From contig CM071935.1 of assembly GCA_016081115.2 (NCBI GenBank), positions 22,486,653 to 22,550,652 on the forward strand: DNA of 64,000 nt. The letters run 5' to 3'. The translations under genes were made by a program, and so were the position numbers. This stretch comes from Rehmannia glutinosa (taxonomy: Eukaryota; Streptophyta; Magnoliopsida; Lamiales; Orobanchaceae). Positions 9,664-20,989 of the stretch are shown here, piece by piece; position 1 is the stretch's first letter, and each line of letters begins with the position of its first letter. The notes below the pieces were generated by a model. The model saw only the letters and a list, made by a program, of their open reading frames with translations. It made no database searches and was not told the origin of the DNA.

Positions 9664-12600
9664 TGTCACGTCAAGCCCCAAACGGGACGCGACGACGATC
9701 CACAACTTAAATACAAGTAACCAAACAGTCTAGACGAATATCAACGAGAACACAATGAAACAGAGTCAAAATAGCAGCGGAAATAAAATAACAAGTACAA
9801 CTTACAGTCCACCACATCCACAATCCAAATTACATCCTCGAAAACCAACCAACGATAACAACTTAAAAGTCAAAGGGTCCTACGCCCTTCAGTTACAAAC
9901 CGGAATGTAAAGAAAACAAAATAGTCCAACAGCAATCAAAAGAAATAAGTCCATCAACAACAATAAGAAGTGGTAAATCCAACAAGCGGAGTACAAGGGC
10001 TCAATCCAAGGCCGATTCAGCATCTTCAACGAAGTCCTCATCTAAGGTTAGAAAACAGGTGGGGATGAGACAGAAATCTCAGTGGATGGGGTGATCGTGT
10101 GCAATTGTGGCGATATATATAGTTAATGCGAGAAAACAGTTATATGAAAACGCGTGAGTATGATGCATGAATTCACACGATCCACAAGCATCGTGATAAA
10201 TATATTTAAGTAATATACTTATACGATTCAAGAAAAAGCAGATTCATGGTCACACAGGCACTATGTGATTCATTCAAGACAGGTAGGATTGCGTACGGAA
10301 ATGTAACGCCAATCCCATGCAAGGCGAGATAATGGTTGCGTGCGGATTTGTAGCGTCAACCAATGCAAAACAAGTAACTTGATTTGCGTCACGGATTTGT
10401 AGCGCCAACCAGACGGGTCCGATAACTCCGAATCGTGTGGATCGACAGCGATTCCTTCGTTCTTCCTTGTAACTCCCGAGCAAGATGGTCCAAGAGACTG
10501 TCACCTTATCGCTCCATAGGCAAAGACAAATCCACAAAGAGAGCTAGCTAGGCAGGATTGTCATAATCATGATTATACCTCAAGTACTACGACCCGCTTC
10601 CCTTGGACAAACTCCGTCCCTCGATTGCGGGATTAGGGACGATAGGGTAGGAAGAGTGGAATAGCAGGAGCTGAGCCGGTTCCATCCCCGACGTATCCAT
10701 TCCGATTGTGAGCTCGACACACCAAGTTGACTCAGCAGAAAGTAAATACAAGTTTGCGATCAACAGCAGCAATGAGTATTATTGATTCAGGGAAGCAGTT
10801 CAGGAAAATTTTTGAAAAGACGCGAGTGGCAATTATGGCGTTGGTGGAGTTTTTGGATGAAGTTGATTATCGGAAGGATAAGCAACCTTCGATATCTTGA
10901 AAGGTTAGGTGAAACATAAGTCCCGTTATAGATTCAAAATCGCAAGGCGAGGAAGTCGCTCCGTGATCGGGTATTAATCGGTCGAATTGATCTAATAAGT
11001 CAAGGGTTTTTGGGAAAATAAAATACTTTAATTAAATCTCCAAGTCAGAGGGTCCAGGGCTATTTTAGTAAAAGAGAAAATGATTTGAGTTAGGTCCTTT
11101 ATAAAAGAAAATTTACAATTTAGCCCCGTTTTGTAAAAACCAAGACTTTTGGGGTTAAAAATTGAATAAATAAATATCCCGACCTTGAAACATTATGAGG
11201 TCAGTTCCTAAATTCTCTAAATTGTCCAGAGATTCAGGTTTTTAAAGTTTTGAGGTCTAGTTTTTATAAAATTCTCACATTAGCCCCAAATTTGTAAAAA
11301 TTATCATTTCGGACCTTAAGTTTAAAATAATCGGAACTCACAAACCGGAAGGGCTTTTATTGTGATTCCAGTTGAAAAATGTCACTAAGGTTACTAGGAT
11401 ATTAGGACAAAAGCAGTTTTTAAATGAGATAAGTGTAGGTCCTTTAACTTTTGAAAATATCATTTTTGTCCCATTTTGAAATAATTGCCTTTAAGGCTTT
11501 TAAGGGTCCAATTGTTATGAAATTTGAACCTTGGGTCCAAAATATAATTAAATTATAGTTACGTTATTATTTCAAGGTGCATGGGCTACATAAGTCCTGG
11601 AAATTTCATTTGGGTCCTCAAGTTTAGTATTTTACACTTTAGTCCCTCAATTTTAGAAAAATTACTTTTCAAGCCCTAAACACTTGGATTTTTGGAATAC
11701 ATTTAAAATATGTCATTTCCAGTACCTTAAGAATAAAATTTTTAAAATTTAAAGTTAAGGTCTGGTACAATTTTAAAATTTGCAAAGTAGTCCTTAAACT
11801 TTCAAAATTTTACAATCTAGTCCTTGGGCTTTTAAATGTTGATTTTATTTATCATAAAACTCTTAAAACTTTATTAAAATGTCCAAAAGTCATTTTTGAA
11901 CCTGAGTACAGTCCCAAAAATAGAAATTTGCAGAGGGGTCCTGTAACTTTTATTTTCTTGCAATTTAGTCCACCAACTTTCCATTTTTACATTTTTAAGT
12001 CCAAAATTGAAATTTAATCAATTATGCTCGACTTGTCCAGGTTATAAGTCATCCAAAACATAGATTTCAAAGATCATACACATGCATGTCCAATACATAC
12101 AAGAATTCATCAAATAAAATATTAAATTGCACATGCATGCACCTAAAACTCAATAAATAGCAATTTTGAGCAACTCTTGAGAATTTTCATGATTTGATTC
12201 ATAAAATTGACATGCAATACATAGATTATATATCTCAAGGCTCATAATCAAAATTTTCTACATGCATTTTAATAAAAACACCTAATAGTTGGAAAGTATT
12301 TTTCCACCCACCTTAAAATTGGAAATTGTGAAATAAAAGGATAAATTTCACAATTTTTGGATGAGGCCTCTTAGGTCAGCCCCTAAGTCAAGAAATATCA
12401 AAAATTTGAAGTTAGAAAAATGAGAGAAAAATTAAGGAGAAAATAAGGAAATAAGAAATGAGAAAGACTACACTTTACTTTGTGTAGTAGGTGATTGGAG
12501 ACTAGTTGAAGCTTTAAATTTGGAATTTTTTGTTCAACTCCAAAATCACCTAAGGTCAACCCCTATTTCTCAAAAATGAAAAAGGGGTGTTAAAATTTGA

Positions 12601-13723
12601 AAAAAATAGAAAGAAGAGGAAAGAAGGGTTCTAGTGTTCAATTCTTACCTTGTAGTCCAAATTCTCTACTAGTTCTTCTTCAAGTCTTCAAGTTTTCACC
12701 ACCATGCATGCATGTCTCCAAGTGGTCTTCTAAGTACCTCAAAATTCAAAATATAAACTTAAGTTAAAAGAAGAAGGTGATGAGTAGGAAGAATTTAAGT
12801 GAATTGAGGAGTGAAATTTCTTACCTTGAGAAAGAGGGTGTGGTGTTCGAATTTTTGAGTTTTAAGTGGTAAGATTATTTGTTTTGGTTTGGATGTTTGA
12901 AGATATGAATGAATTTTAGAGAGAGGTTAGAGAGAAGGAGGAGAATTAGCTTGAGAGATTAAAATATTGGATGAAAATGAACAAAATTGGTTCATTTTTG
13001 GGCATAATTGTCGTCCACTATGGAGAGAGGGGGAGAAATTTTTTGATTAATTTGTGTCTTGCATTTTGCCTCTTGCATGGGAGACATTTTGGAGGTCAAA
13101 GGTATGGGCATGAGATGGTTTGAATGGAATGTTGGAAGACTTCCAACATGTTGGCAAAATTAATAATAAAGAATCGATGTATAAGATGATGTGTATAATA
13201 TTTGAATTAATGGTATAATTATACACAAGATGACTAATTTAAGGTGTAAGTGTACAAGAGTGGGATGATATTTCTACTCCAAATCAGCATCATGGTCGTC
13301 CATACTAAGGGCATTATGGTAATTCCATATATGTTTTTTTCTCCCAAATTTGATGACAATAGAGGAAATATGTCAACCTCCAAAATAATTAGTGATTTCC
13401 TTGATCACTTACAAGTCTCATGATCACTTAATCTAAATCAAAATCTTAATTCTATAAGGTAAAAGTCTCTAAAATAAATAGTCTCTTAAAATTCTAAGGT
13501 GACTAATAAATACAAAAATAGTAATAATGATTAATCAAGTGATCATAAATGCAAAATAGAATTAATAAAGATCATGATCACAAGTAATAAATGAAATGAA
13601 ATAAAATACAAAATATATATATTATTAATATTTACCCATCAAAGTGACGCGGTAAAATAGTCGATCAAATACATAGACGACAATAAGAATCAATTATAAG
13701 CTCGGAAAAATCGGGGCTTCACA
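9664..13723 (-). repeat. gypsy 3' LTR
   Basis: It runs from TGTCACGTCAAGCCCC to CGGGGCTTCACA, about 4060 bp, and can be followed against the split second copy (18593-19223 plus 36124-39540). It includes three spaced copies of a GCGTACGGATTTGTAGCG-like unit (10270-10420) and, across 11080-12000, a string of degenerate units around TTTACAATTTAGTCC / AACTTTCAAAA. A 42-codon frame on the + strand (10772-10900, MSIIDSGKQF...) is preserved in both LTRs but has no recognised function. No host gene is visible. Confidence 0.92.
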
Positions 13724-13736
13724 TCCTCCCCTCCTT
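13724..13736 (-). other. gypsy polypurine tract
   Basis: Read on the - strand it is AAGGAGGGGAGGA, ending directly at the LTR edge. This is the expected plus-strand primer site for this element. Confidence 0.8.
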
Positions 13737-13762
13737 AAAAGAATTTGGTCCCCAAATTCTCT

Positions 13763-14278
13763 TCAGAATAGTTCTGGATATTGATTCCTCATGTCTTCTT
13801 CCATCTCCCACGTTGCGTCTTCGTCTCGGTTGTGGTTCTGCCACACCACTTTAACCATCGGAATTTCTCTCTTACACAACTGTCGTATCTGCTGATCAAT
13901 GATCCGGATCGGCTTCTCGGTGTAGGATAGATTTTCCATTAGAGGAGGAGTATCTTGAGTGATGATATGCTCGGGATCTGGTTGATACTTCTTCAATCTC
14001 GATACGTGGAATACATCGTGCATTCCTGCATATGGTGCTGGTAACTCGAGTCGGTAGGCTAATTTCCCAATCCTTTGTAAAATCTTGTAAGGTCCAACAT
14101 ATCTCGGACTCAACTTGCCTCCTTTCTTCGGATTGATTAGTCCTTTCCGTGGTGAGAGTCTGAGAAATACTTCATCTCCGACTTCAAATTCCAAATCCCT
14201 TCTTCTCTTGTCCGCGTAACTCTTTTGGCGGCTCTGAGCTATGCGAATCCGCTCCTTGATCAGCTTGACCTTTTCCAT
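13763..14278 (-). CDS. gypsy integrase C-terminus with chromodomain (fragment)
   Basis: An open frame of 171 codons. It contains the integrase C-terminal fold (FLRLSPRKGLINPKKGGKLS, YVGPYKILQRIG, YRLELP, HDVFHVSRLKKY) and a terminal chromodomain (PIRIIDQQIRQLCKREIPMV, VVWQNHNRDEDATWE, ending NQYPELF). In chromoviruses this domain helps target integration to heterochromatin. The TAA stop is the natural end of the polyprotein. The frame is intact here but is cut off from upstream integrase by frameshifts near 14280-14690. Confidence 0.85.
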   Translation of the reverse strand: MEKVKLIKERIRIAQSRQKSYADKRRRDLEFEVGDEVFLRLSPRKGLINPKKGGKLSPRYVGPYKILQRIGKLAYRLELPAPYAGMHDVFHVSRLKKYQPDPEHIITQDTPPLMENLSYTEKPIRIIDQQIRQLCKREIPMVKVVWQNHNRDEDATWEMEEDMRNQYPELF

Positions 14279-14685
14279 GGCCTCCTGAACTAAGTCGGCC
14301 TTTGGAATCGAGGGCGACTTTCATTTCTCTTTCGGAGTCCATTGGTCATCAATCTCCCAATGTAGTGGGGATCTACATTTTCGCCCATATAATGCCTCGT
14401 AGGGTGCCATCCCAATCGTGGCCTGATAACTGTTATTGTAGGCGAACTCGGCTAATGGTAAGTGCGAATGCCAACTTCCTTGAAAATCCAATGTGCAGGC
14501 TCGCAGCATATCCTCAAGGGTTTGGATTGTCGCTCAGACTGTCCATCGGTTTGTGGATGTGCTGTTGTGCTGAAACTTAGCGAGGTACCCAATTCCTCGT
14601 GCAAGCACTTCCAAAATCTGGAGACAAACCTCGGGTCTTTGTCGGATACTATGTCGACTGGTACTCCATGCAGTCGAAGGATTTC
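14279..14685 (-). pseudogene. gypsy integrase catalytic core, downstream half (frameshifted)
   Basis: Pieces in several frames keep the core landmarks: GVPVDIVSDKDPRFVSRFW with the second catalytic Asp, TDGQSERQ with the catalytic Glu, and WHSHLPLAEFAYNNSYQATI / YEALYGRKCRSPLHW in 14321-14509. Indels split them. A TGA just upstream (after AQTYI) replaces an arginine codon. The active-site residues are present but the frame is lost. Confidence 0.8.
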
Positions 14686-15600
14686 TCAGATATAAGTCTG
14701 TGCAAGTTTCTGCAAGCTATCAGTTTTCTTGATGGGTAAAAAGTGTGCAGATTTCGTGAGTCGGTCTACGACTACCCAAATAGCATCATGGCCTCCTCTA
14801 GTCCTTGGTAGATCCATCACGAAGTCCATCGTTATGTGTTCCCATTTCCACTCGGGAATTCTCAACGGTTGTAGTAAACCAGACGGTCGTTGGTGTTCTG
14901 CTTTTACTCGTTGACAAGTCAAACATCTCACAACGAATTTTGCTACCTGGTTCTTCATGTTTACCCACCAATAACTCCGTTTCAAATCCTTATACATCTT
15001 GTTTCCTCCAGGATGTATAGTGTATTTCGAACGGTGTGCCTCTGCTAGGATTCTACTCCTAATTTGCTCGTCATTCGGTACACACACTCGATTCCGGAAT
15101 CTGATAATTCCATCTTCAGGTACCGAGAATTCTGATCTTTCTCCTTTAAGTATCTTTTCCTTCAGTTTTTGAAGATGTGCATCTTTCTCTTGTGCTTCCT
15201 TGATCTCATTCAGTAGATCGGGTTTAACCGAAATATTAGCACATGAAATCTGAGTATTGGTTCTCGTCAGATTCCAATTGGTCAACTCTTCTAATGATTC
15301 CCATTCTCGAATCATAAGTCTGGCTAAGCTCGCCTTTCTGCTCAAAGCGTCAGCTACTACATTAGCTTTCCCGGGATGGTATTGAATATCAAAGTGATAG
15401 TCCTCAATCAATTCCATCCATCTCCGTTGCCTCAGATTGAGGTCTTTCTGGGAGAATAGATACTTCAAGCTCTTATGATCCGTGAAAACCGTGAATGTTG
15501 CTCCGTAGAGATAGTGTCTCCATTTCTTTAACGCGAACACTATCACTGCCAATTCCAAGTCATGCGTTGGATAATTGGCTTCATACGGCTTGAGCTTTCA
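14686..15600 (-). pseudogene. gypsy RNase H C-half, integrase zinc finger and first catalytic Asp
   Basis: Contains RNase H (FTDHKSLKYLFSQKDLNLRQ, HPGKANVVADALSRK), then the integrase HHCC region (HPGGNKMYKDLKRSYWWVNM ending CLTCQRVKAEHQ) and the start of the core (WEHITMDFVMDLPRT). It is in the same frame as the block at 15598-15912, separated only by a TGA within the AYAS-KLKPYEA motif, a nonsense change at an expected arginine codon. It ends at a second TGA after AQTYI. Confidence 0.85.
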
Positions 15601-17167
15601 TGATGCATAAGCGATAACTTTTCCTTTCTGCATGAGCACTGCTCCTAGTCCTTCTTTTGAAGCATCACTGTAGACGACAAAGTTTTCTGTTCCCTTTGGA
15701 AGGGCTAAGACTGGAGCTGTAGTAAGTCGTTTCTTCAGCTCTTGGAAACTCGCCTCGCATTTGTCATTCCACTCAAACTTGAATTGCTTCTGAGTTAGTC
15801 GAGTGAGTGGTCCGGCTATCTTGGAAAAATCCTGGATAAATCTTCGATAATATCCAGCTAGTCCCAAGAAACTCCTGATTTCGATTCTGAGACTCAGGTT
15901 GTTTCCATTCAACCACTGTCTGTACCTTCGAAGGATCTACTGCAATCCCAGTGCCGGATACTATGTGTCCAAAGGACACGACTTCACTAAGCCAAAATTT
16001 GCACTTGCTGAATTTGGCATACAACTTATGCTCTCGTAGTGTCTCCAAAACGATTTTCAGATGACGTTCGTGCTCTTCTCTAGACTTAGAGTATACGAGT
16101 ATGTCATCAATGAATATCACTACGAATTGATCCAAATAAGGTTGAAAGACTCGATGCATCAGGTCCATAAATGTTGCTGGTGCATTCGTCAGACCGAAAG
16201 GCATCACTACAAACTCGTAGTGTCCATATCGGGTTTGAAATGCAGTTTTGGAAATGTCTTCCTCGCGGATCTTTAGTTGGTAATATCCTTGTTGTAAATC
16301 AAACTTTGAGTACACCGTCGCTCCTTGAAGTTGATCAAATAGTTCGTCTATCCTCGGGAGGGGATATTTGTTCTTGATGGTCACGCTATTAAGACCACGA
16401 TAATCTATACAAAGCCTTAATGTGCCATCTTTCTTTTTGACGAACATCATAGGTGCTCCCCACGGAGACGTACTCGGTCGGATAAATCCCACATCCATCA
16501 GTTTCTGTAATTGTGTTTTCAGCTCTTGTAACTCAAGAGGAGCCATTCTATACGGTGTTCTGGCAATCAGGGCAGTCCCTGGTAACACCTCGATGGTGAA
16601 CTCGACTTCTCTATCTGGAGGGATAGTGGTGAGTTCTTGTGGAAATACATCCGTGTATTCTGATACTACATGTACTTGGTTGATTTGTGTCTCAACCTTG
16701 GGTTTGTTAATTACAAACGCCAAGTACACTCGAGCTCCTCTAGTGATCGCCTTTCTCGCTTTCATTGCTGAAATGATTGGGGCAATCTTAACTCGTGCCC
16801 TTCCCGAAATTTCCACTTCGGGTTTTCCGGGTTCACATAGCTTAATGGACTTGTTATGGTAGTCCATTTGTGCATGGTGTGCAGACAACCAGCTCATTCC
16901 CAATATCACGTTGTATTTGGATATAGGTAATAAGATCAAATCGGCAGGAAAATTTATCTCAGCAATCTTAACTTCGCGTGCATTATAGATAATATATGTT
17001 ATATGACTCGCACCCATAGGAGTTGACACTTCTAGACATATAGGCATATGTTCCATGCATGCATGCAGTTTGTGTACAAAATGCGGTGCAACAAATGAAT
17101 GCGTTGATCCAGTGTCGAACAATATTTTAGCGTAGTGGTTAGATACTAGAAGCGTACCTTCCACCAC
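15598..17167 (-). pseudogene. gypsy protease and reverse transcriptase (one frameshift)
   Basis: The frame at 15773-17167 (464 codons) has the retropepsin motif ILFDTGSTHSFVAPH near its start. It then holds the RT domain: IDYRGLNSVTIKNKYPLPRI, FDLQQGYYQLKIREEDISKT, FGLTNAPATFMDLMH and the catalytic FIDD box (VIFIDDILVYSKS). Near 15910 the frame shifts and continues at 15598-15912 with EIRSFLGLAGYYRRFIQDFS and the RNase H start (YSDASKEGLGAVLMQ). Protease and polymerase active sites are intact. This is the best-preserved part of the element. Confidence 0.9.
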
Positions 17168-18282
17168 ATCTGTTGCCTCCGGAGCCTCCTATCTGGCTAG
17201 TGCAAATGTTCGAGCGGGCATCCTTGCCCGATTACCCTGGCCATTTCCCGGCTTCTGCGGCTGCATCTATTTGGTTCGGTCCTCGTACTTCGGGTAATCT
17301 TTCAGCTGATGCTGATTACTACCACAGCGCAAACACCTTCCTTGTTTACACCAATAGTCATTGGCAGTATGTCCCGGTTTTTGGCAATATCCAGACAATT
17401 GACCCGGCTTTCCTTGTACTGGTCCTTTTCCCTTATCTATCTTATTAACTGGTCCCTTCTGAAATTTAGCAGGCGGTTTAGATGGCTATCCCACAGATGT
17501 CCTCTTAAGACTGTTCGGTGGCCTACTCTGCTGAATCTGTCCAATACAGTTCAGTCCGGACTCAATGCGGAGAGCTGCCTTTACCGCGGTTGAGTAGGTT
17601 GTCAGTTCAACAGTCAACAGTTGTTTCTGAAGTTCCAGTTTCAATCCTCGAGTGAACTTGTAAAGCTTATCCTCTTTGGTACTGATTGTCCCCAGAGCAT
17701 ACTTGGACAATCGGTGAAATTGACTCAGATCGAGCTACATCAGTTCCTTGCCTCAATCTGTGGAATTCATCTCTCCACGTGCCTCTTTCACAACCTGTGG
17801 AATATACTGTTCATTGAACTCAGCCAAGAAATTTCCCCATGTTCTGGCTACCCGGTCCTGTTCCCATCTTCTTTCAACTGCCTTCCACCAGTCTCTAGCA
17901 GCCGATTCCAGATGAAATACGGCGAGTGTGACTTTATGCTCATCTGAGTATTGGAGAGCATTGAAGATATTCTCCAATTTCTCTACCCATTCTTCTGCCT
18001 TTAAATCGTCCGGCTCTCCTAAGAAGGATGGTGGGTCGAATCGTAGAAATCGCTCCAATGTGCGATCGTTCGCCTCTCTGGCGGGTTCGGGAGCACGGGG
18101 TTGAGGCTCTGCCTGTTGCCTCATGAAAACCAGTATTTGTTGTAGGGCCTGCGCAGTCAAGTTGTCCCCTGCAGCAGGTGGAGGAGGCGTTGGTAATTCA
18201 GGGGAGGGTACTCGGTCCCTGGGACGTCGTCATCCCCTCGTGGAACGCGGCGAGGTCTCCCACGTCCTCGATGTTCGGCCAT
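17168..18282 (-). pseudogene. gypsy Gag (frameshifted)
   Basis: The probable start is the ATG at 18280-18282 (MAEHRGRGRPRRVPRG, an Arg-rich opening). A frameshift leads into the capsid region at 17753-18160 (TLERFLRFDPPSFLGEPDD, AEEWVEKLENIFNALQYSDE, ESAARDWWKAVERRWEQD). It continues at 17486-17710 (YALGTISTKEDKLYKFTRGL). A nucleocapsid zinc-knuckle relic is at about 17330-17400 (YCQKPGHTAND), with expected cysteines changed to tyrosine. Gag forms the particle around the element RNA. At least two frame breaks are present. Confidence 0.82.
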
Positions 18283-18573
18283 TATGTATCAAACAAGACT
18301 AAGGCGGATCAGTCAAAGGTAGAGGAAAGATAAGAAGAGAATAAGAAAAGAATGAATAAAGAAAGTCAGTCAAGAATCAACTAAGTCAAGACAAGTATGA
18401 CTATGGAATCTCCAAATATGCGTTCTAACTTAGTTCAAACATCAATAAGGCAGTTCTATGCCAATTTGAAATCGATTTCACACTTAATTGGTCAAGTCGC
18501 GGTACTACCCAAAACACAGACCGAGGGTCCTATCTTGGGTCAGCTCGGTGTAAGTTTCCATCTTACTAGCCGA

Positions 18574-18585
18574 GCTCTGATACCA
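18574..18585 (-). other. gypsy primer binding site
   Basis: The - strand reads TGGTATCAGAGC, complementary to the 3' end of plant initiator tRNA-Met, 7 bases inside the 5' LTR. Confidence 0.9.
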
Positions 18586-18592
18586 CTCTAAC

Positions 18593-19223
18593 TGTCACGC
18601 CCCAAACGGGACGCGACGACGATCCACAACTTAAATACAAGTAACCAAACAGTCTAGAAAAATATCAACGAGAACCCAATGAAACAGAGTCAAAATAGCA
18701 GCGGAAATCAAATAACAAGTACAACTTACAGTCCACCACATCCACAATCCAAATTACATCCTCGAAAACCAACCGACGATAACAACTTAAAAGTCAAAGG
18801 GTCCTACGCCCTTCAGTTACAAACCGGAATGTAAAGAAAACAAAATAGTCCAACAGCAATCAAAAGAAATAAGTCCATCAACAACAACAAGAAGTGGTAA
18901 ATCCAACAAGCGGAGTACAAGGGCTCAATCCAATGCCGGTTCAGCATCTTCAACGAAGTCCTCATCTAAGGTTAGAAAACAGGTGGGGATGAGACAAAAA
19001 TCTCAGTGGATGGGGTGATCGTGTGCAAGTGTGGCGATATATATAGTTAATGCGAGAAAACAATTATATGAAAATGCGTGAGTATGATGCATGAATTCAC
19101 ACACAGTCCACAAGCATCGTGATAAATATATTTAAGTAATATACTTATACAGTTCAAGAAAAACAGTTCATGGTCACACAGCACTATGTGATTGATCAAG
19201 ACAGTAGGATTGCGTACGGAAAT
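18593..19223 (-). repeat. gypsy 5' LTR, internal-side part
   Basis: This piece of the 5' LTR lies next to the primer site. It matches 9664-10301 of the other LTR closely and stops at GCGTACGGAAAT, where copy 2 of the Sirevirus is inserted. The LTR resumes at 36119. Confidence 0.92.
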
Positions 19224-20725
19224 TATAGGTCTCAAGGGGTGAGTGTAAGGTTTAGAAGGGGGGTTGAATAAACCTTACCAACTTTTCGATTTAGTCCTTT
19301 TAAATATTGAGTTAATACTTCACAAAGTGAGTCCTTGATGGACAACTAAGTTAGTAAATCGGCAGAGTTAGTTAGTTACTCAATGACTCGATCGAGTTGT
19401 TGATAGAATAACTCGAGTTGTTTTGACTAAAGACTTAACTCGATTGTGATTTGTTTTTATTGGAAGACTTTGCACCCTTAAATTTGGTTTAGTATTGATT
19501 TAATACTTGGTTTTAGCACTTAGAGATTATCAAGTGGATAGCAAATTTATCACAGAGTTAAATAAATAAGGTGCGAGGAATTAAAGTCTTTGAAATGTAA
19601 ATGACACAATAAGTTTTTATAGAGGTTCGAAGATGGGGTAATTCTTCTACTCCTCTCTTCTCCAACTCTGGAGGAATCCACTAAGTATTGATCAAGTATA
19701 CATAGTGGTAACAGTCCATATACAAGTTTTGATCACACGGTGACTTGATCCTTTGGGACTCGATCGGAGATGCCTTGATCACTCGGTGGCTTCTCGACGA
19801 CTCGGCCTTCTTCACAGGCGGTGCGCTTTGCTACTACTGACCCACTTGCTCAAGCTCCTTGAATTTGATCACGAAGCCCTCCAAAAACTTGAGACTGGTT
19901 CGACCTTGAACCTTCCTACAATCCTCCGTGGAATGTAGACCCCTTGATTCTTCAACAATTTCCTCTTCAACTGATTGAAGTTATCTTTCCTTCACATGTG
20001 AGTGTTGGATTGATTTTCTTCGTAATGTAGGCTTGAGGATTAATCTTAAATGATTTGAGAATATTTTTGGTTACATTTCAAATGTTTGCTTGAATGTTCG
20101 TGGTTCAGGTAACCTTCTCTCAGAGTCATTCCTCAGCCTTTTATAGTGATCTTTCAAAAATTTGCCCGTTGAAGAGATAGGCTTATTTTTGAAAGTCACT
20201 TGTGGTCGTTGGCTTTGTCTTGTTGCAGTCCTTGGAATTGCCACTTCCTCGTATGAATTATTCTTCAGCTTTTCAGAGTAATTCAAGAAAGGTAGCATGA
20301 AGGTATTACTTGTTTAAGTAATTCTCTTGATTTCTGTGCAACGGATCTCTTTCGATTATCTCGACTGATTGCATTTCCTTGCTTTCCCAGGTGACTTAGA
20401 GTCGACTTCCAATCATTGGATGACTCTTTGTCACTTCAACTTGAGACTTGGCTATCTTGAGTTGACTTGACCGATACTCTACTCGATTGCATCTCGTTGT
20501 TCCTTGATCGAGTTCCGTCTTCTCTTCTTTGCCATACTCGGTTGTCTTGAATGAGTCTTCCTTCTAGTCTCGATTGTCTTCTTGCATGTTTAGGCATAGC
20601 CGACTTAACTCAGCTTGAACAGCCCTATTTATTACAATGCAGTTTACAACGAAAATGGGGTGCCAACTTCCTATTCTAAGTTTTACATGGCATTCATCAA
20701 AATCTAAACAATAAATTTCCCAACA
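19224..20725 (-). repeat. 3' LTR of copy 2 (LTR B)
   Basis: On the + strand it reads TATAGGTCTCAAGGGG...TTTCCCAACA; on its own strand it opens TGTTGGGAAA. About 1.5 kb. It shares small features with LTR D (34554-36118), such as ACTAAACCAAATTTAAGGG, that LTR C lacks. B and D are therefore the matched pair of this element. Many B/D differences fall at CAG/CTG words. Confidence 0.88.
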
Positions 20726-20750
20726 ATTTCCCCCTTTTTGATAATGCCAA
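20726..20750 (-). other. polypurine tract of copy 2
   Basis: Reads ATTTCCCCCTTTTTGATAAT on + strand; the complement is the conserved Sirevirus AAAAAGGGGGAAAT tract directly before LTR B. One base differs from the usual CATCATC word. Confidence 0.85.
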
Positions 20751-20989
20751 AACTTAAAACATTCAAAATGTAAATAGCAATGATACATACAGATAGTGCA
20801 TTCACAGAGAATGTATGCGTAGAATCAATCCATTTATTGATCATAACATTCTTGTCCTTTAAACAACTGTTTACAAGGTGTATCAGAGCAAACATCTATG
20901 TATACGCAAAAATAGAGAATTTACAGATTTATTACAGAAGATTTACATAAAATGTATTTACATAGTAAAATACATGAAGGGGTGGATAG

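Noticed and set aside
10772..10900. 42-codon + strand frame in the gypsy LTR, kept in the twin LTR at 36592-36720
   Set aside because: Conservation is expected because the LTRs are copies of each other; antisense to the element and without recognisable motifs.
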